Source: Nymphalis io (Eukaryota; Arthropoda; Insecta; Lepidoptera; Nymphalidae). From it: a stretch of DNA of 64,000 bases. The stretch spans positions 9,625,001-9,689,000 of the forward strand of contig NC_065897.1 in assembly GCF_905147045.1 (NCBI RefSeq), in the 5' to 3' direction. The position numbers and the translations under genes were made by a program. Numbering within the stretch: position 1 is the first letter of the stretch; each line of letters begins with the position of its first letter. Below the pieces are notes generated by a model. It was given only the letters and a program-made list of their open reading frames with translations. It did no database searches and was not told where the DNA came from. Of this stretch, positions 1 through 11,353 are shown one piece after another.

Positions 1-360
1 TAATGAATTTAATTCGATATATCCATTTTAGTTCGTAACCACGTAGCCTTCCTCGCATTTGTCCCGAGGGACTTGTAAACATAAGTAAGCCTGTCTGTCA
101 AAGTGACGCCTGCCAGTGACCGCAAGAACCGCTTTAGGCGAGTTGACCCTTGGGTCTTGGTGTCTTAAGAAGCGTTCCTTTTGACACGTGTCCAGTACAA
201 GCGGCGAGCTTAAATCTATACAAAATATTACACTAATTTTTTAACGTTAAACGCTTTAATTTAAATACATATAACTCAAAATCTTCACAAACTTTGAAAT
301 ATGCAAAATATTATTTAAAAAAAAACACCAATGAATAGAGTAATATACCTCATATTACTC
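1..360. other. Unique flank, moderately mixed-base block at 45-215
   Basis: No repeat or open frame is recognised. Positions 45-215 are less AT-rich than the surroundings, and the rest is AT-rich. This could be conserved non-coding sequence, but nothing in it identifies a function. Confidence 0.3.
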
Positions 361-529
361 TTTTTTTTTATAGAATAGGAAGGCGGACGAGCATATGGGC
401 CACCTGATGGTAAGTGGTCACCAACGCTCTTAGAGATTGGCATTGTAAGAAATGTCAACCATCGCTTACATATCCAATGCGCCACCAACCTTGGGAACTA
501 AGATTTTATGTCCCTTGTGCCTGTAATAC
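361..529 (-). repeat. SINE-B, 5'-truncated
   Basis: The + strand starts with a T-run and TATAGAATAGGAAGGCGGAC, the reverse complement of the SINE-B 3' end (TATTCTATAAAA). It continues through the CACCTGATGGTAAGTGG and TTGGGAACTAAGAT blocks seen in the other copies, then stops in the middle of the element. A short (TA)n stretch and a repeated ACAAGATTATATA word follow at about 528-568. Confidence 0.8.
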
Positions 530-945
530 AAGATTATATATATATATAACTCTATACAAGATTATATAGGTGATAAAAAGAGTGGAGTTAGTATTTGTAG
601 ATTTTTATACCTATGCTATTGAATTGGCAGAAAAGTATCGTTACAGAGTTTGTCGTCGTTTCTTCTTTGTAGAATCTTCATATCATTTTATAATTCAAAT
701 GAACATAAATTTAAAAGTGCTTGTAAAAGTCTACATAGCACTATAAGTCTACAATATTTTGATTTTAATTTTTAAAACTAAATTTTGTCACTACTTCAAG
801 TTATTTTTTTTAATTTCGAATGTTTAGTTCAGAGACAAAAAGTTTTTATTTAGTAGTTTTTAATCGTAAATGAAGAAATATTTTTGCAATATTCTTAATC
901 ATATTTAGAACGTAACAAATATTTGCATGTTTGTTATGCATTATC
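530..945. other. AT-rich unique stretch
   Basis: Low-complexity AT-rich DNA with a short TA microsatellite at its left edge. I see no gene or recognised repeat. Confidence 0.4.
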
Positions 946-1663
946 GAAATATAAGCGGATTGACGTTCGCTGCGACCTTAGTCCAAGGGATTACATCGAG
1001 GCTGTTATAAAAACAGCTTCACGGAAACTCGGAGTTCTGAACAAGGTGCGGCGCTTTTTCACGCCACAACAACTGTGCCTGCTGTACAAAACACAGGTAC
1101 GGTCTTGCGCGGAATATTGCTCGCACCTTTGGGATGGCTCCGCTAAGTACCTACTTGAGGCCTTGGACCGGTTGCAGCGACGTGCCGTACGCATTATTGG
1201 CTACGTAAAGGTCACAAACACCCTTGAACCTTTACAATTGCGTCGTGAGATAGCAGCACTGAGCGCTTTCTATCGACTGTATCACGGCGAGTGCTCTGAG
1301 GAATTATTCTCTCTAATTCCTGCTTCCCCCTTCCTTCTTAAGTCCACGCGAGCTGGTTCTCGATGTCACCGCCTTACTGTGACATCAATTCCATCGCGAA
1401 CAAAGAAATTTGGCAACTCCTTTCTTTGTCGCACTTCCAAAAAATGGAATTCCTTACCAGCTCACGTGTTCCCCTCCTCTTACAACCCGGGTTCCTTCAA
1501 ACGAGGCGTGAAGAGGCATCTTGCGGGCCGGCAAGGCGATGGCGACAGAACGTTTTTCCCGTCTGTACTGGCCGTCGTCGCGTTTGGACTCTACTACCAC
1601 TTACCATCAGGTGGAGTAGAGTCATTTGCCCTTCCGGCGAATATAAAAAAAAAAAAAAAGTAA
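923..1663 (+). pseudogene. Jockey-like non-LTR retrotransposon, C-terminal end of the reverse-transcriptase ORF plus 3' UTR and poly(A)
   Basis: An open frame of about 246 codons carries the region downstream of the reverse transcriptase in jockey-type LINEs. It has the IEAVIKTASRKLGVLNKVRRFFTP-type block (about residues 28-50), then VRSCAEYCSHLWDGSAKYLL, LQRRAVRIIG, REIAALSAFYRLYHGECSEELF and NSFLCRTSKKWNSLP. These words are familiar from proteins annotated as 'RNA-directed DNA polymerase from mobile element jockey'. The fingers/palm motifs and the endonuclease are absent, so this is a 5'-truncated dead copy; the real element probably starts near 950, because the first 8-10 residues look like flank. 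The frame has lost its stop and runs on through the CCACTTACCATCAGGTGGAGTAG 3' UTR into an A-run at 1647-1659. The same 3' end recurs on the minus strand at 17540-17712 and 49551-49893. It is a retrotransposon remnant, not a host gene. Confidence 0.85.
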
Positions 1664-2200
1664 TACTATATATCAGTATTATATACAGTATTACGCTTAT
1701 ATTTCGTAACTTAAACATCATTCCTTGTCCACTATCATTCACGCCTCTTCAATTAATTCGCCCTGAGAAGGAATTTATTAATCAAAAAGTTCTAAATCTT
1801 CAATTAAATAAGCGGTTAGTCTAGTATTTTGATAATATAAATTATTTCTATAAGGCGAATTAATTAAATATCTATTAATAAGCGAAATTGTTTCGAATCT
1901 TATTTAAAATGCAAATGTAAAATTGTTTTATAAAAAGCAAGTTTTCCCCCGCGGTTATTATGACTGCAAAGTTTCAATAACTTAAGTTTAGTGGTCGTCA
2001 GCCAAGACCCGAACCTTGTAATAAGTTCCTCGTGTTTTATAGTAAACTAATAAAACTTTTACAAGAGTCAATTGCTTCTTGATAACTTTACTTCTTGTTA
2101 TCAAAACAATTATATAACTATAAAAATAGCTTTGAAGTAGATATTTTAAATTTGATGTTTTAAAATATAATTTAAAATAGACAAATGTTTATCAGCATTT
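1664..2200. other. AT-rich unique stretch
   Basis: There are only short frames, most of them read-through from the preceding LINE tail. Nothing is recognised. Confidence 0.4.
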
Positions 2201-2580
2201 CGAGATAGAAACCTGTTTCTAAAATGAAGGTTGTTGGCTCAACCCTGGACAAGTTCTGATTAATTTTTGACGTGCTTAATTTGTGTTTATAATTGATCTC
2301 GTGCTCGGTGAAATAAAACATCGTAATCTTCTAAATTAAACTTTAGAATGCTTTGCCTGAGTCCGTATTTCCCGATAGGTACAATGTTAGTATCTTCAAA
2401 TCCAGAGTAAACAGGTTTCTTATAGGCAAGCGTGCTACATCTTAGACCGTGTCGATGCTTAACATCAGGCAAGTCAACGGTCAAACGCTGGCCTATTAAT
2501 AGTAAAAAAAAAAATCTTCTCCCCAAACGGAGTGAAGCCTTAGCCCAGTAGTGAGATATATACAGGCTGTTACTTTTACT
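2201..2580 (+). repeat. SINE-A (Metulj-like), diverged, split by a LINE-tail insertion
   Basis: The left half (to about 2332) has the GTGCTTAATTTGTGTTTATAAT core. The right half (2513-2580) has the GAAGCCTTAGCCCAGTAGTG and ACAGGCTGTTACT 3' end. The two halves are separated by a separate retroposon end at 2333-2512. The open frame on the other strand here is a chimera of the two repeats. Confidence 0.75.
2333..2512 (+). mobile_element. LINE 3' tail nested in SINE-A
   Basis: About 180 bp ends in GGCCTATTAATAGTAAAAAAAAAAA, preceded by a block resembling the common lepidopteran LINE 3' UTR word CTTAGACCG...CTTA.CATCAGG. It is flanked by an 8-bp direct repeat AATCTTCT (2325-2332 and 2513-2520). 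That fits a target-site duplication in the SINE, so this insertion is younger than the SINE copy. Confidence 0.65.
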
Positions 2581-3604
2581 GTTTTTTTTTATATATCTAT
2601 AGTTTTATATGATAAATTTAAATTAGGAAAATTGATCGGTATCAGCCAAAAATGTATAATGTTAACCTCCTAACGGCTTTTGCCGATGCAAGGTACTTTT
2701 AAGGAAGACTAGAAAACTGCACATATGAATTTACGACTGAAAAGAGTTTACCAACCAACGGCTTTGCGTACATTCCGAATCACGGGAGAGTACGCACTGC
2801 CAACTCCCAAGGATTGCAATTGAGACTATCTTAACGGAAAAGCCATAATTCGCTTATACATCGAAATCTGCAGAATAAAAACTTGTATATTATTTAAAAA
2901 TCACTTATCAATCGAATTCAGGTTTTGAAATTTGTCTTAATTGAAATTATATTTTATTTTGGAGATGAAAATTAAAATAGTTCGTAACGTTTTTTATTAT
3001 CTTGCTATATCTCCAATAACGAAAATTTGGTAACTCTTGTATTGCCAGCACGCGTTAGAAATCGTTAATAACACACTGAATTATAAACACAGAAATAAAA
3101 AAAACCGTAGTTTCATTTCTTAAATTATCAAAACATTATTTAACTCATGTAGTGATTGGAATCTCTGCAACGTAATTAATTTATTGAAACATTTTATAAG
3201 AATGTTGATTTTTGGTATTATTCCAATATAGCCTTTAATATTCAAAACATAAGTATTAGATTTGTTTATTTTCACGTATAAATTGTTATCAAGAGATTTT
3301 CACAGTTCCTACAAATTTAATCAGCCCTAGGCGATTATGTAGATGTGCTAATGAATGGATTTGCTTACGTTCGAATTAGCCAAATCGACTACCATCTGAA
3401 TATTCTATGAAATGTAAATATTTTTCAATATAACACAATATAACAGACATTCATTATTACTAGCAATAAATGCTCGGGTAGTATATACGAGAAACATTTG
3501 GCTTGTAAAAGTAGTGTTTACATTTTTTTTTATTGAAACATTAGTTTCTGTAATCTTCATAAATTTACCTTACTATATTTTTATTGATATTAATAGAGTC
3601 TATA
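2581..3604. other. AT-rich unique stretch
   Basis: About 1 kb of AT-rich DNA with homopolymer tracts. I see no coding frame, RNA gene or recognised repeat. Confidence 0.4.
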
Positions 3605-3859
3605 CTTAGTCTAGTACTTAGGAAACTGAATCTTAACTAAAAATAGTGGGTTCAAATCCGGGCAAGCACCACGGAATTTCATATGTTTAATTTGTGTTTA
3701 TAATTTCGCGCTCTGCGGTGAAGCAAGACATGAGAAAACCTGCATATGTTAGATGAATACCTGCTACATGTGTATCCACCAATCCGCGTGGGAGTAGTGT
3801 GGTAGAATTGACTTCTAGCCTTCTCGAACGGAGAGGCATCTTTTGCCCATTTATGGGAC
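3605..3859 (+). repeat. SINE-A, diverged near-full-length copy
   Basis: The B-box-like GTGGGTTCAAATCCGGGCAAGCACCAC is followed by the TTAATTTGTGTTTATAAT core, AAAACCTGCATATG, ACATGTGTATCCACCAA and a degraded 3' end (GAGAGGCATCTTTTGCCC). The A-box region is eroded, so it is an old copy. Confidence 0.75.
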
Positions 3860-5476
3860 TTAGCTTGCTTTTTTATATTAGGTATTCATAGCTGATCCGT
3901 AACTATGAAATATTGGTAGCTTCTCAATTACGTCTCGGAGACAATTACTGGTAAGCAAAACGATTTGTTTTTTTGATAAAAGTATCTAGACTTAAAAAAT
4001 AAGAAGAGCGAGTACGATAACAAATGAAATATGATGCATATATAATTAGACATGAAACATATACAATATATCAAAAGCCTGACATTTTTGACAATTATTT
4101 TTTTTATATATAAAGTTAAAAACATTTCAACGATTCCAATCAAATTCTTTTTATTTGAAAACGTATCAATGTCAATATATTTAGCGCGGATAAATTAAAG
4201 AGCGAAGATAACTTTGATCAAATGCAAAGACTATATTTAATCTGTATTAAAAGCATTGTTACAGAGTAGAAAAGTAAGTATGTATACTATATAATTTAGC
4301 AGTAATTAATTAAAAAAAATAAAAGCTAAAATATTAATGATACGTATTTTATTTATATTTAAAATTTTATTGAGAGTAATCATTATTATAAGAATGTATC
4401 GCAATAGAAAATTAACTGAATCCCGTGAGTGGAGCCGTAACTGAATTGAATTATTCAGAGCAAACCAATTAATATCTGCTTGCTCGCTGACCGCAGACGC
4501 TATAAGATGGTCCAATTATTCTTGAGGATGGGCCAGACTGGGCCGAAGTGACTTTAGGTACGATTCTTGACCGCCGTCTACAGGAAACGAGGGTCATTCA
4601 TTTAGTTACCCGCCTTGTTAGTGTTGATGGATAGGCTTTAATACCACAAGCCACGACATATTGATTTTGCGGCTCGTTCGAACGGGGTCCGCTAGTTCGT
4701 ATAATGAGAAATTATACTTACTCATCGTTTCTTATTTGAAAGTTTGAAAACGAATCGAACTTCGATATTATATTAAATTGCTATCAATTTTTTTTATCTT
4801 TTTGGATACATAATTATAAAATTATATTAAAATGTTGCGTTATTTATTCTTTAAATACTTAAAGAATTAAGATATATTTGCATTTTTATTTACTCAGTCA
4901 GTCAGTATATATATATATATATATATAAGCAAAATTTCTATTATTATTTTCAATATATATTTTTTTTATTTTAGGGATTAAAAATAAATAAACTTAAGCT
5001 TCATCTGTACACAAAGAAACGACATTGAAAGTTAATTATTCCGTTTTTCTTACAATTCGTTATTACCTTTTTTTACTAAATAATTATTTATTTAAAACAT
5101 CAAATATTTTTTTAAATGTCATTTCTAAAATTGTTTATTATCATATGTAAACTATTACACAAAACTGAAATGCCTGTATCAATGCAAACTTATGAAACAT
5201 TGAAAAAATATTACAATTATTTCTTTACATATATAACTACTAAAATATTTGTTTCACAGTGGATATCTTCGAATATTAGTTATGTATTTTAAGTTTATAT
5301 TATAATACTCTTAATTAAATAATAGTCTTATTTTTTATGTAATACTACTCGAAGGTAATGCTGTGCCTTTTTTGTAAATAATTATTTATTATCGATACGA
5401 CTCTTGTATCTACAATCTATACAACTTACAAATAGTGGTCATTTGTATATAAATATGTACATATGTCGTACTATAA
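3860..5476. other. AT-rich unique stretch with (AT)n microsatellite
   Basis: About 1.6 kb of AT-rich DNA. A dinucleotide (AT)n run lies at about 4906-4927. The words CGAACGGGGTCCGCTAGT near 4678-4697 resemble the end of Helitron-like repeats in Lepidoptera, but too little is left to call. Two short frames (71 and 69 codons, minus) are AT-driven and lack protein character. Confidence 0.35.
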
Positions 5477-5697
5477 GAGCCGTGACGGCCCAGTGGTTAG
5501 AAAAAGAGAATCTTAATCGATGATTCCGAGTTGAATTTTCATGTGCTTAATTTGTGTTTATAATTCATCTCCTGCTCGGTGGTGAGGGAATATATACCCG
5601 AATATATGCCGTAACGCGCATTCGAATAGCGTGGTGGAGTAATCTCCAAACCTTCTCCTCAAAAATGAGAGGAGGCCTTAACCCAGCAGTAACAGAA
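5477..5697 (+). repeat. SINE-A, internally deleted
   Basis: It starts with GAGCCGTGACGGCCCAGTGG (tRNA-like A box), keeps the GTGCTTAATTTGTGTTTATAATTCATCTC core and the CTCCAAACCTTCTCCTC...GAGAGGAGGCCTTAACCCAGCAG 3' block. Part of the B-box region and of the middle is missing or scrambled. Confidence 0.8.
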
Positions 5698-5811
5698 TAT
5701 CACTTTATTTTTTTATAGACGAAGACGAAACTTTAACAGTCTTACTTATAAACATTGCTCAGCGACTGTCTAGTTAAACACTGATTATCTCTGTCTGTCA
5801 TTATATGACAT

Positions 5812-6090
5812 ACTTATTGGTGGTAGGGCTTTGTGCAAGCTCGTCTGGGTGGGTTCCACCCACTCTCAGATATTCTACCGCAAAACAACAGTACTTGATA
5901 TTTTTGTGTTCCGGTTTGAAGGGTGAGTGAGCCAGTGTAATTACAGACACAAGGGACATAACATCTTAGTTCCCAAGGTTGGTGGCGCATTGGCGAGGTT
6001 AACATTTCTTACAATGTCCATGTCTATGAGCGTTGGTGACTACCATCAGGTGGCTCATATGCTCGTCCACCTACCTATGCAATAAAAAAA
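5812..6090 (+). repeat. SINE-B, full length
   Basis: The copy runs from TGGTGGTAGGGCTTTGTGCA through TCTACCGCAAAACA, GGTTTGAAGGGTGAGTGAGC and GTTCCCAAGGTTGGTGGCGC to CATCAGGTGGCTCATATGCTC and a short A-tail. This is one of the best copies for the family. The 63-codon minus-strand frame is only its translation. Confidence 0.85.
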
Positions 6091-6792
6091 GACATTAGAA
6101 AGAACGATAAGAACAATGTTTTTAAGTAAAGCCCTTAATTACTATTTACACCTCTGTTTGTAAAATTATTTTTTTAGTGTTATCAATAAGAAAAAGGAAT
6201 GAGAGTAGAAAAAAATATCGAAACATTAATTCCCCAATTTTTTTAATTAGGTTTATGGTTTTTGAACTGAGCGAACATATATACATATCACCATAACATA
6301 TGGACATATATATCACTAGTATCATTATAATTGGGCTTATATCCTTTAGTATTTTTAAATATTTTTTTATCACGTTATAATAATTGCTATATTTTTCGTT
6401 GTCAATATTTATTTAAAAAATGGTAAATATATTGTATAAGGACATTTAAATGCAACAGTGCAACTTAACTGGCTATATGCAAGGAAATTGAACCATAATC
6501 ATTGACTGTGCGACTCCCCAATCCTTAGCAATAAATGCCAAATAAAAACACTTCAATATCGAAACGGATTTGCCACGATATTGAATTCAAAATCCTTTGA
6601 TGATACGGTTATAATACTCGATGAATTTAACTAAACGTCTCGATACGGTATAAAAATAAACGATACTTTTAGTTATTTAAATGTCTTATTTAGTTCTTAT
6701 TTATATGTCTGTTAGGACTTTTTATTTATTTTTAACATACGGCCTCTTTTTATGTGTAAATATATTAAAACTATTAATACCTTGGTCTAGTA
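6091..6792. other. AT-rich unique stretch
   Basis: No repeat, RNA gene or credible coding frame is seen. Confidence 0.4.
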
Positions 6793-6965
6793 AATAATAT
6801 GTTCGATTGAAAATTATGACGTCAATAATTTATTAGTTAATAGCCTGAATTTTTAAGGTTGGCAGTGTAACACACTCGTGTGAAAGCACGTAAAGATACC
6901 CTTCAGAGATATCACTCTCTCCTGTCTCCTGTGTGTATTGGATTGCCTTTTCATCGGATTTTAAA
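6793..6965 (+). repeat. SINE-C fragment, left part duplicated at 8429
   Basis: Positions 6855-6895 match the SINE-C middle (GGCAGTGTAACACACTCGTGTGAAAGCACGTAAAG-type block), followed by degraded SINE-C sequence (TGTGTGTATTGGATTGCC). Positions 6793-6895 recur at 8429-8531 with the same length and two substitutions seen by eye, so this segment was copied locally. Confidence 0.65.
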
Positions 6966-8428
6966 AGTATGGAAAACCAGTGTACTCTCATACACTTACA
7001 TATAATATAATATATCTTGCGTAGTTGACTTGACAACTGTCTGGTCTCCGTCGAATAAGACCGTGACCAATTTTATATGTTATTTATGCTTTTTAACAAT
7101 TCAAACTAACTATTGAAAGTTTTATATAACATGTCCATATTAACAACGATATAAAAAACATCAAAATGTTTATTTTTTTATTATATTTGTTAAAAAAGTG
7201 TTTATGTTTGTTGAAAGCAACATTACAACATAAAGATTGATAAATTATGTTCTACGATTCCTTTACGATCCGTGCAAACGGGTGGCAATTTGACTAAAAT
7301 AGTTAACCGCGATCAGAGACATGGCGTCGTGCCAGCATTTTACGACATAATCTCTATAATATGCCTCCAAGTACTAAACTTGCATTTTAATATTAACCGC
7401 TAGAATAGAAGTTACACAACCCTGATGTTTTGTAGAACATATCCAATAATAGTTAAATAAAAATAGTTTCTAAATTGAAGTAATGTAGTCCTGAATTGTA
7501 ACATTTGATTGAAAATCTATTAAAGCTTAAATTCCGACACCATATATGATAAAATCTTTTAAATATAATTGTAGAAGTATTGTATAATATAAAACGTATT
7601 TTTATAATTATATATAAATATAATCTATACGCTTGTCACTAAACTCCGATACGGCTGGACTGATTTTTTTTACGCCCGGTAGTTGGCACTGTGTCTTGTT
7701 AAATTCTTATTTATGTCGTCTAATTATAAAAAATCTTTTTATATTGTTTGTTCATAATGTAAGTTAAGCCACTTTTGCACAGTCTCGTTCCTAAATAACT
7801 AGGCTATAACAATAACGCCGCTTAACTAAATCTTTATGAATAAATAACTAATAACGCCTGTGCTCATGGAAGGTTTCTTTTACGAGGGAAAACGAGATGT
7901 TATTTTTCTTAATCCGCAATCAGAGTACTTTTATTTGGTCGAAGGTAGTTCTCAGCGCAATTTTCCCTTGAGTGTAAATAAACAGGCTGAAAATAAGAGA
8001 AACAGCTCCATGTTAATTAGACAGTAGGAAAACCATGTTTATGCTGAAATCGGGACTAAAGAATTATTAGATACATTTCAGTAGTATTATTTGATTTAAA
8101 TATGAGAAAATTGTCTCATAAACGTATTACTTTAAATCATGTTACGCTCTTAATATCTTTATCCGGTGGTAAGGTATGCAGACACGGCGGGTGGGTAACC
8201 ACCTTCACACCATTGAATTTACCGCTAAGCTTGAATTAAAAATGTTTCTTTCTTAATATAAATTGTACATATCAATTAATTATAATTTAATGTAAATGGC
8301 TCCTAATAGAAGACTATTAGCAATTTACTTCAACTTCAGCTTGTACAACCAGTACAAGTACAGTTGTTTCAACCAGTTTCTTGCATAATAAAAACATTTT
8401 AACAAAAATAATTGCTGGATGCAATGTT
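6966..8428. other. AT-rich unique stretch with a possible Helitron-like scrap
   Basis: Mostly unremarkable. Around 7625-7700 the phrase ACTCCGATACGGCTGGACTG resembles a word common in lepidopteran Helitron-like repeats. A weak SINE-B-like trace lies at about 8165-8222. Nothing coding is seen. Confidence 0.3.
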
Positions 8429-8531
8429 AATAATATGTTCGATTAAAAATTATGATGTCAATAATTTATTAGTTAATAGCCTGAATTTTTAAGGTTGGCA
8501 GTGTAACACACTCGTGTGAAAGCACGTAAAG
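8429..8531 (+). repeat. 103-bp direct repeat, second copy
   Basis: It is near-identical to 6793-6895 (two substitutions, no indels by eye) and ends at the same point inside the SINE-C-derived block. It lies 1,636 bp downstream of the first copy in the same orientation. Confidence 0.8.
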
Positions 8532-8616
8532 GTATATATTAACCTGTAGCTAACATATACCTGGCATCTTTGAAAGTAAATTGGAGTACGCTGCGGCGGA
8601 GAACGATTGTCTTATA

Positions 8617-8740
8617 TGAGTGAGCCAGTGTAGCTACAGGACTTGTGCCAGTTAGACTGGGCATAATATCTTAGTTCCAGAGGTTAGTGGCGCAATGACG
8701 ATGTAAAAGATGGTTATTATTTCTATGTCTTTGAACTGCT
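8617..8740 (+). repeat. SINE-B fragment
   Basis: It contains GAGTGAGCCAGTGTAGCTACAG and the CTTAGTTCCAGAGGTTAGTGGCGCAATGA block, with both ends lost and an internal rearrangement. Confidence 0.6.
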
Positions 8741-8902
8741 ATTTGTATTTATATAAAAATATCTTTGTCTCAAGAGAAACGTTTCGAGCGTATTTCACCA
8801 CGCTTCTTCTGTTCATGTTGTCAAATATTTATCGAATATATTTAAAATTCCCCATCTTTTTCTTTAAGTACAAAGCATGATTTGTATTATTAAGAACCTG
8901 AA

Positions 8903-8975
8903 AGCTCCGTGGTGTCTGCCCGAATTGGAAACCTTCGTTTAAGACCCACGTTCTATACGTTGAGCTATATCGGTT
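8903..8975 (-). repeat. SINE-A head fragment
   Basis: On the minus strand it reads CCGATATAGCTCA...AACGTGGGTCTTAAACGAAGG...GGGCAGACACCAC, a degraded tRNA-like head of the Metulj-type SINE. It is not a functional tRNA because the B box and stem pairing are eroded. Confidence 0.5.
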
Positions 8976-9492
8976 CTGTGTTGATAACAAATCACTACTA
9001 GTACTAATTTAGATTATTCGGATGATTTAAGAGAGTGCCAGTTACATACCACATGGTGTATGACTTTACATATTTAAATTGTAAAATCAGTTTGGTACGT
9101 TATCATTTTTATTGCAACGATATAATAAACTATTTTATTCCACGATTTTCATTACATTCAATTTATAAAAAAATAATGTTGGTTCTTCAGTAGCGGTTTA
9201 GGGTAGTTACACACTAACTCACCCATGTGAATCCAAATTCATGGTGACCCTAATTTAGACCAAAGTTGTAGAGTCGGGGCTAACTCTTGAATCCGTAATC
9301 GTTGCACCCTTCCCTGTAATGTCACTGCTTTTTAGGGATCGTCAAGATGCCGTCACTAATTAGAGATTGTTTGAATATTACATTATGCTATGTCTATATA
9401 TTTTTTTTCTTGTATAAAGAAAGGCGAGCAATGTTTACTCTCGGATATAAGATAATAATAAAATTATATACTTATCATCTGATTAGACTTTA
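8976..9492. other. AT-rich unique stretch
   Basis: Nothing is recognised in this stretch. Confidence 0.35.
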
Positions 9493-9856
9493 CGCCGCGT
9501 TGGTCTAGTGGTTAAGATATAAGGCCGCAGATCCCGAGGTTCTGGACACAGATCGGGCGAATAAAAAGTTATTGGGTTTTGCTGTCAAAAATATTCTGTA
9601 GCAGCCTGCAGTCTGCAAGCTGGAAATGTATATACTCCCGTGCTTTCGAAAGCTAGTGTTGCTGTTGTTCCTGCGTTAAAGGCACATAAATCTTTACAGT
9701 CATTTTGGATTTGCCGTCCCATCGGATTATGAGTGAGGGAATAGAGACTACACCTTTGATAGTGGTGATGGCCACACACTTGTGCACTATAATATGCCTG
9801 GTGCGGTTGGTAGTATCCCTTAAGATTGGTCGCTGTCTTAAGATTGGTTGTTGTGT
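9493..9856 (+). repeat. SINE-C, near full length
   Basis: It begins with the tRNA-like head GCCGCGTTGGTCTAGTGGTTAAG and continues with AAGGCCGCAGATCCCGAGG, GTTATTGGGTTTTGCTGTC, TTGCCGTCCCATCGGATTATG and CACACTTGTGCACTATAATATG. Near its end an 18-bp unit (TAAGATTGGTCGCTGTCT) is tandemly repeated in diverged form. A SINE-B follows directly, probably inserted in its tail. Confidence 0.8.
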
Positions 9857-9858
9857 TT

Positions 9859-10120
9859 ACTGGTGGTAGGGCTTTGTGCAAGCTCGTCTGGGTAGGTATC
9901 ACCCACTCATCAGATATTCTACCGCAAAACAGCAATACTTGATATTGTTGTGTTCCGGTTTGAAGGGTGAGTGAGCCAGTGTAATTACAGGTGGCGCACT
10001 GGCTATAAGCGATGGTTGACATTTCTTACAATGCCAATGTCTAAGGGCGTTTGGTGACCACTTACCATCAGGTAGCCCATATGCTCGTCCACCTTCCTAT
10101 TCTATAAAAAAAAAAAAAAA
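9859..10120 (+). repeat. SINE-B, internally deleted, with poly(A)
   Basis: The head (CTGGTGGTAGGGCTTTGTGC) and tail (CCTTCCTATTCTATAAAA...) are intact. The CACAAGGGACATAACATC block between GTAATTACAG and GGTGGCGCAC is missing. The 145-codon minus-strand frame spans the SINE-B and SINE-C and is not a gene. Confidence 0.85.
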
Positions 10121-10279
10121 CCATATGTTGGACGAAGTTATTATATTATATTGTATGTATGAACACTAATACAATTGTTTTTAGATTGACGATAAAATGA
10201 TCATTATTGTTTTAATAGGCAAGACCATTGTGATAAATACCCAGTCGATGTATGTAAGAATTTCTAACTATTACTAATA

Positions 10280-10410
10280 CTGTCAATTCGCCACCAACTT
10301 AGAACTAAGATGTTATGTCCCTTGTGTAATTACTCTGACTCACCCTTCCAACCGAAACACGCCAATAATAAGTATTGCTGTTTATCGGTAAAATATTAAA
10401 TGAGTGGGTA
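10280..10410 (-). repeat. SINE-B fragment next to a hairpin
   Basis: The words GCCACCAACTTAGAACTAAG, ACTCACCCTTCCAACCG and AAATGAGTGGGTA are reverse-strand SINE-B. Homology stops exactly where the hairpin at 10411 begins. Confidence 0.6.
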
Positions 10411-10469
10411 ATTCCTAAATGTGCATACACAAAACCCTGGTAGAGTTTTGTGTATCCACATTTAGGAAT
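10411..10469. repeat. Inverted repeat: 25-nt arms, 9-nt loop
   Basis: The left arm 10411-10435 and right arm 10445-10469 pair along all 25 positions except one internal C/C mismatch. The loop is CCTGGTAGA. It interrupts SINE-B sequence. It could be a small foldback insertion, or a transcribed hairpin if a promoter reads through it. Confidence 0.75.
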
Positions 10470-11343
10470 GGTACGTACATATGTACAAAGACAACGTACT
10501 TGTTCTGTCCATCATTAATCTTTATTAAAAATAATTAATGTAGTATTTAAAAATATATACAAATAAATAACTTTTGTTTATTTTATTGATATGTGTAGGT
10601 TATATTTTATTCACTATCTCAAGGAAATGGGCACACTAAACTAATATAATATTGAAAAAATATATATTGTTTCATTCAGATTATTTTAATTGAATATATA
10701 ATACAGGGATGAAACTAATGAAATTTAATACGACGCTATAATAAGTCATATTGTATGTCGTCATCATAAGTCGAACTGTTTTTAGGCATAAGGCTAAAAC
10801 TAAGGCTGCACTGTAAAATAAGACAGCACGATTTTTATTTTTGTGGCTTAATTCGCATCGCACCACGTAAAATTTGTACTTTTAAACTGCAAGTGCGTGC
10901 GTGTACATAAATATAGAAGTATTCATAAATGCAAAAATAGAACCATGCAGTTTTATTCGCAGTGCGGACTAGCTCATAAATATTTGTAAATAACAGAAAA
11001 AAATCGTGTAGCGATGTGTAGCAACAATAAAAAAATAAAAAAAAGCATGTTACAAATGGACTTCAAATTTTAGAGACGTGTAAAAATATTTGTTTTTATT
11101 TTCAACAACAAACAATACAAAATGCTGTTTATGTCTTGTGTGTAAGGTTAAACAAGTAAATAACAGGAAACAGAAAGCTTTACAGAACGTACTTTGTATT
11201 TTTATAACGTCTTACCTTTGAAAGGACTTAGTTGCAAATCCTCAAACAATAGTCTCACAATAATTGCAGACGGTCGACAGCTAACGAAAATATTAACTAT
11301 ATATTTATTGTTATAACCCAAACAAAACATAGCAGTTTTATTG
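10470..11343. other. AT-rich unique stretch
   Basis: I see no repeat family or coding frame that looks real; a 61-codon minus-strand frame lacks protein character. Confidence 0.4.
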
Positions 11344-11353
11344 AAAAAAAAAA

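Noticed and set aside
9585..10022. 145-codon minus-strand frame
   Set aside because: It is the reverse translation of adjacent SINE-C and SINE-B copies; similar peptides (GSLTLQTGTQQYQVLLFCGR) recur wherever SINE-B occurs.
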